From positions 1-9,522 of the forward strand of contig JADHLR010000057.1 of NCBI GenBank assembly GCA_016780525.1: a stretch of 9,522 bases of DNA, in the 5' to 3' direction. This DNA is from Candidatus Puniceispirillum sp. Lineage in GTDB: Bacteria; Pseudomonadota; Alphaproteobacteria; Puniceispirillales; Puniceispirillaceae. The stretch's first letter is position 1, and every line of letters starts with the position of its first letter. Positions 6,943-9,522 of the stretch are shown here, piece after piece. The notes under the pieces are model-generated. The model did not search any database and had not been told where the DNA came from. It saw only the letters and a program-made list of their open reading frames with translations. A program made the translations under genes and the position numbers.

Positions 6943-7755
6943 ATGTCCAAAAAGAAACTGACAATGCTTCTCAATAAAAACCATACAGCCAGTATTTTGC
7001 TGGTCGCACTGGTCAGCATGGCGGTGATGTGGGGGCGACCCACGCTGGCACAAGACACGCAATCAACACCGGTGTCGATTGAGGCCAGTGTCTCGCTGGA
7101 ATGGGATCAGACAGCTGGTGTTTATACGGCCATCGGTGATGCGATTGTGGAACAGGGCGACAAAAGCCTGGCCGGGGATGAAATTATCGCGCGTTACGAC
7201 ACCCAATCAGCCGCGCGTGACCTGACCGAAGTGACAGCAACCGGCGGCGTCATCTATCGCACTGGCGACAGTGTTGCACGTGGCAGCAAGATCCATTACG
7301 TGATCGATACCGAAGCCTATGATTTATCCGGCCCCGGGGCCATTGTCACCAGCCCGCGCGGCACCATGACGGCCGAAAAAACCATCACCTATACTGTGCA
7401 GGACAGCACCAGAAAGCAGGTGATCGGGATCGGCAATGCCGCATATCTTGGCGAGGATGGCCGCATTGTCGAAGGCGAGCGCGTCGTGGCTTTTCTTGAT
7501 GCTGACAGTGCGGTTGAAACCATCGAGGCTATCGGCAATACAAAAGTTGTCACCCCAAAGGGCATTGTCGCCACGGCTGATCGTCTTGATTATGTCGCCG
7601 CAACCGACCGCGCCGACCTGTTTGGCAATGTTGAGATCATTGACCGCGACAATATCTTGCGCGGGGCGCGGGCAGAAGTCGAATTTGATAAAGAAATCAG
7701 CAGGCTGTTGTCAGACAATTCTGGTAAACGTGTGACAGGTGTGTTAACCCCATAA
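6943..7755 (+). CDS. lptA: LPS export periplasmic bridge protein LptA
   Basis: LptA/OstA-family protein that polymerises into the periplasmic beta-jellyroll bridge carrying lipopolysaccharide from LptC to LptD. The 270-residue product has a signal peptide: basic start, hydrophobic core about 15-30, and likely cleavage after TLA (residue 36) before QDTQ. The remainder is a chain of beta strands with OstA-like motifs, such as GDAIVEQGDKSLAGDEIIARYD (written here as a region, about 57-78), and near the end DRADLFGNVEIIDRD and the following RGARAEVEFD. It is longer than E. coli LptA (185), as often in alphaproteobacteria, so may contain extra jellyroll length. An alternative ATG at 6964 would also leave a complete signal peptide; neither start has a strong Shine-Dalgarno. 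It sits between lptC and lptB. Confidence 0.92.
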   Translation: MSKKKLTMLLNKNHTASILLVALVSMAVMWGRPTLAQDTQSTPVSIEASVSLEWDQTAGVYTAIGDAIVEQGDKSLAGDEIIARYDTQSAARDLTEVTATGGVIYRTGDSVARGSKIHYVIDTEAYDLSGPGAIVTSPRGTMTAEKTITYTVQDSTRKQVIGIGNAAYLGEDGRIVEGERVVAFLDADSAVETIEAIGNTKVVTPKGIVATADRLDYVAATDRADLFGNVEIIDRDNILRGARAEVEFDKEISRLLSDNSGKRVTGVLTP

Positions 7756-7777
7756 GGCAGGATGCGGGCCGGGAGTG

Positions 7778-7816
7778 TTTGACCAGTTAAATTTGACCAG
7801 TCATACCCGACAAGTC
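7778..7816 (+). repeat. 14-bp periodic direct repeat between lptA and lptB
   Basis: TTTGACCAGT occurs at 7778-7787 and again at 7792-7801. A third, weaker GACAAGTC follows at 7809, so GAC(C/A)AGT recurs at exact 14-base spacing (7781, 7795, 7809). It could be a small operator array or slippage product. TTGACC within it resembles a -35 but no good -10 was seen. Confidence 0.6.
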
Positions 7817-7874
7817 CTATCCGGCTTTGGGCGACATAACGCAACGATAGATCAATTTCTTGGCGACGCAGGTA

Positions 7875-8651
7875 ATGGTGCAGGATTCTCAATTAGGCCT
7901 CGGGCAACAGCCAACATTAGTGCATAGCCAGTCTGGCTTGCGGGCTGAAGGCATTGGCAAAAGCTTTAATAAACGCCGCGTCGTGCGCAATGTGTCGATC
8001 CAGCTGAACCGCGGCGAGGCTGTCGGGCTGCTGGGGCCAAACGGGGCTGGCAAAACCACCACATTTTACATGCTAGCCGGATTAATCCCGGCAGATGAGG
8101 GCAGCGTTTATATTGATGGTGAGAATGTCACCGGCCTGCCGATTTTCCAGCGTGCCAGACTGGGCATGGGCTACTTGCCGCAGGAATCAAGCATTTTTCG
8201 CGGATTAACTGTCGAGCAGAATATCCGCGCTGTGCTGGAAACGCTTGATGAAAGCGATGATGAACGTGCCGCCACGCTTGATGAGCTTATGGCTGAATTT
8301 GGCATCACGCATCTGCGCAATACGCCCTCGATCAATTTGTCGGGTGGTGAGCGGCGTCGGCTTGAAATTGCGCGGGCGCTTGCCGCGCGGCCAACATTTT
8401 TATTGCTTGATGAGCCGCTCGCCGGCATTGATCCGATTGCACTGAGTGAAATTCGCGATCTGATCGGGCATCTTAAAGATCACGGAATCGGGGTGTTAAT
8501 CACCGATCATAATGTCCGTGAAACGCTTGATATCGTCGACCGCGCCTATATTATTCATGATGGTGCGATGCTGATGCAGGGTACGCCAGATGAGGTGGTG
8601 CAACATTCCGGCGTGCGTCAGGTCTATCTTGGTGATCGCTTTAGCATTTAA
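7875..8651 (+). CDS. lptB: LPS export ABC transporter ATP-binding protein LptB
   Basis: Cytoplasmic ATPase subunit that drives lipopolysaccharide extraction by LptFG. All ABC motifs are present in the 258-residue product: Walker A GPNGAGKT (54-61), Q-loop Gln103 in YLPQESS, signature LSGGE (155-159), Walker B FLLLDE (175-180, with catalytic E180), D-loop GIDP and switch His212 in ITDHN. YLPQESSIFRGLTVEQNI is strongly LptB-like. The N terminus has about 20 residues before the ABC domain, slightly longer than in E. coli (241 residues). The start is uncertain: TTG 7860, ATG 7875 and GTG 7878 are in frame, and the only nearby AGG (7870-7872) fits GTG 7878 best by spacing. It follows lptA after a 119-base spacer holding a 14-bp repeat and is followed by ptsN, not rpoN. 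Confidence 0.96.
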   Translation: MVQDSQLGLGQQPTLVHSQSGLRAEGIGKSFNKRRVVRNVSIQLNRGEAVGLLGPNGAGKTTTFYMLAGLIPADEGSVYIDGENVTGLPIFQRARLGMGYLPQESSIFRGLTVEQNIRAVLETLDESDDERAATLDELMAEFGITHLRNTPSINLSGGERRRLEIARALAARPTFLLLDEPLAGIDPIALSEIRDLIGHLKDHGIGVLITDHNVRETLDIVDRAYIIHDGAMLMQGTPDEVVQHSGVRQVYLGDRFSI

Positions 8652-8668
8652 TCTTTTCCGTCACATGC

Positions 8669-8691
8669 ATTGACCGCTTGACAGCGTCAAT
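8669..8691 (+). promoter_or_regulatory. Hairpin in the lptB-ptsN spacer
   Basis: ATTGA and CGCT (8669-8678, with one bulged C) pair with AGCG and TCAAT (8683-8691) around a TGAC loop, giving 9 base pairs. No T tract follows, so it is not a standard terminator. It overlaps the -35 of the ptsN promoter candidate. Confidence 0.4.
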
Positions 8692-8706
8692 CGGCACGCC
8701 TATCGA
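8678..8706 (+). promoter_or_regulatory. Candidate promoter for ptsN
   Basis: A perfect -35 TTGACA (8678-8683) is 17 bases from TATCGA (8701-8706), a weak -10 that matches only in TAT. Transcription would begin near 8713, about 70 bases before the ptsN ATG. ptsN may therefore have its own promoter as well as readthrough from lptB. Confidence 0.3.
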
Positions 8707-8781
8707 TGCGGCGCTTAATCGCTTGCGCAACGCCGAACCGGCAATTATCGCGTGCATTCTCTCAGTTCCTCGGGATTTTTT

Positions 8782-9243
8782 ATGCCTCTTTTGGACTTTT
8801 TGCCGACCGACGGCGTGATGACTGGCTTGTCGGCCAGCAGCAAAAAACAGCTTATTGAAAATATCGCTGAACATGCCGGGTCACTGACCGGGCTGGCGGC
8901 TCGCGCTGTTTTCGATGCGCTGATGCAACGCGAACGCCTCGGCAGCACCGCCATTGGCGGTGGCACAGCTATTCCGCATGCGGTGTTTGCTGATCTGGCG
9001 CATAGTGTGGTGATCATCAGCATTCTGGAAAAACCGGTGGATTTTGACTCGAACGACAAAAAGCCGGTTGATATCATCTGCACAATTTTGGGCCCTGATC
9101 AGGCTGATTGCGACCATTTGAAACTTGTATCGACCGCGTCAAAGCGGCTTGCCGACGACAGCTTGCGCGATGGTCTGCGCGGCGCCAGAACAGCCAGTGA
9201 TGTCAGACGCTGTCTCCAACCAAGTCAGGCCACAGCGGCATAA
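8782..9243 (+). CDS. ptsN: PTS IIA-like nitrogen-regulatory protein PtsN (EIIA-Ntr)
   Basis: EIIA component of the nitrogen phosphotransferase system. It accepts phosphate from NPr (PtsO) on a histidine and regulates potassium transport, nitrogen and envelope functions rather than sugar import. The 153-residue product is of normal length. LMQRERLGSTAIGGGTAIPH (47-66) is the family signature and H66 the phosphorylation site. Later, PVDFDSNDKKPVDIICTILG and the following DHLK (the family's usual spacing) are typical. The ATG at 8782 follows CGGGA at 6 bases; an upstream ATG at 8752 would add ten residues without family similarity. It lies 130 bases after lptB; rpoN and hpf, commonly between them, are absent. 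It is the last complete gene before the interrupted tRNA-Ala. Confidence 0.95.
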   Translation: MPLLDFLPTDGVMTGLSASSKKQLIENIAEHAGSLTGLAARAVFDALMQRERLGSTAIGGGTAIPHAVFADLAHSVVIISILEKPVDFDSNDKKPVDIICTILGPDQADCDHLKLVSTASKRLADDSLRDGLRGARTASDVRRCLQPSQATAA

Positions 9244-9292
9244 CGAACGCGGCACGGCGCGCAGCTGGCCAGAAAAATCGAACGTTTCGGGC

Positions 9293-9319
9293 AAAATAAA
9301 AGCGTGATTGACCCGCTTT
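9293..9319 (-). terminator. Intrinsic terminator of the tRNA-Ala locus
   Basis: On the minus strand AAAGCG and CGCTTT form a 6-bp stem around a 9-base loop, followed by TATTTT. It begins about 25 bases past the CCA of the tRNA-Ala fragment, so it is the terminator of the original intact tRNA gene. Read on the plus strand after ptsN it lacks a T tract. Confidence 0.55.
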
Positions 9320-9343
9320 GATGTCTGAACCAATTGAAAAATT

Positions 9344-9392
9344 TGGTGGAGCTAAGCGGGATCGAACCGCTGACCTCTACAATGCCATTGTA
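9344..9392 (-). pseudogene. 3' half of tRNA-Ala(GGC), presumed attachment site
   Basis: Reading on the minus strand, the fragment contains most of the 5' side of the anticodon stem, the loop ATGGCAT with anticodon GGC (complement of 9384-9386), the stem TGTAG, the variable loop, the T arm AGCGG-TTCGATC-CCGCT, the 3' acceptor strand TAGCTCC, and ACCA. The 5' acceptor strand (GGGGCTA expected) and the whole D arm are missing: the sequence becomes AT-rich at the first base pair of the anticodon stem, where A replaces the C needed to pair. A fragment of exactly the 3' half is what remains when an integrase recombines in a tRNA anticodon or T region. The intact gene should lie at the far end of the element, beyond this window. 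Confidence 0.85.
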
Positions 9393-9522
9393 TAGTTTTA
9401 CTATTAAAAAATTAAATTATTTAACTGTTTTTATTGAATAAAAATATTTCCTATCGCTAAATTTTTGGGACTGTACCGACACTATATCGACATCCTGCCT
9501 GTTTTTATCCTCATTTCAGGTA
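9393..9522. mobile_element. Presumed left end of an integrated element (genomic island or prophage)
   Basis: DNA beyond the tRNA-Ala fragment is sharply more AT-rich than the rest of the window over about 9393-9465 and carries no recognisable gene. CGACA occurs at 9477 and 9488, which could be part of integrase arm sites but is too short to claim. No integrase is visible because the window ends. The call rests on the truncated tRNA and the composition change. Confidence 0.6.

Noticed and set aside
8641..8874. Possible remnant of hpf or rpoN in the lptB-ptsN spacer
   Set aside because: Translations of the spacer in the frames checked showed stops and no resemblance to HPF or RpoN.
9477..9492. 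CGACA pair as integrase arm-type sites
   Set aside because: Five-base matches at 11-base spacing are expected by chance; kept only as a remark.

Overview
The window reads as a chromosomal segment of an alphaproteobacterium of moderate GC content. The gene order rnd-lptC-lptA-lptB-ptsN, the short RNase D, the NDUFA9-like SDR protein beside uppP, and a glutamate synthase with a 35-residue propeptide all fit that class. A marine SAR116-like lineage is possible, but this is only a guess from gene content.

Layout. On the minus strand, positions 1-2831 hold gltD followed by the N-terminal third of gltB, which runs off the left edge. These are the two subunits of NADPH-dependent glutamate synthase (ammonia assimilation). 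A roughly 460-base gap (2832-3295) separates gltD from uppP. It holds a perfect palindrome and a likely promoter for gltD, a 15-bp tandem repeat that may be translated, and four 19-bp iteron-like repeats just upstream of uppP. uppP (plus strand) recycles the lipid carrier for peptidoglycan and other surface polymers. It converges, with 2 bases between stop codons, on a minus-strand NAD(P)-binding SDR protein of the complex I NDUFA9-like family.

After a 311-base gap with a good sigma70-type promoter come tRNA-Leu(CAG) and then rnd, lptC, lptA, lptB and ptsN, all on the plus strand. RNase D is a tRNA 3'-maturation exonuclease. LptC, LptA and LptB are the bitopic tether, periplasmic bridge and ATPase of lipopolysaccharide export. 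PtsN is the EIIA component of the nitrogen phosphotransferase system. The rpoN and hpf genes that often lie between lptB and ptsN in proteobacteria are absent here.

The right end is the most notable part. Positions 9344-9392 are the 3' half of a tRNA-Ala(GGC) on the minus strand, still followed by its own terminator. At the anticodon stem it breaks abruptly into AT-rich DNA without recognisable genes. This is the classic left-over attachment site of an element integrated into a tRNA 3' end, so a genomic island or prophage probably begins at about 9393 and extends beyond the window.

A second theme is that most intergenic gaps carry short direct repeats with periods of 12-20 bp that are unrelated in sequence to each other. 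No wholly new system can be demonstrated from this window alone.
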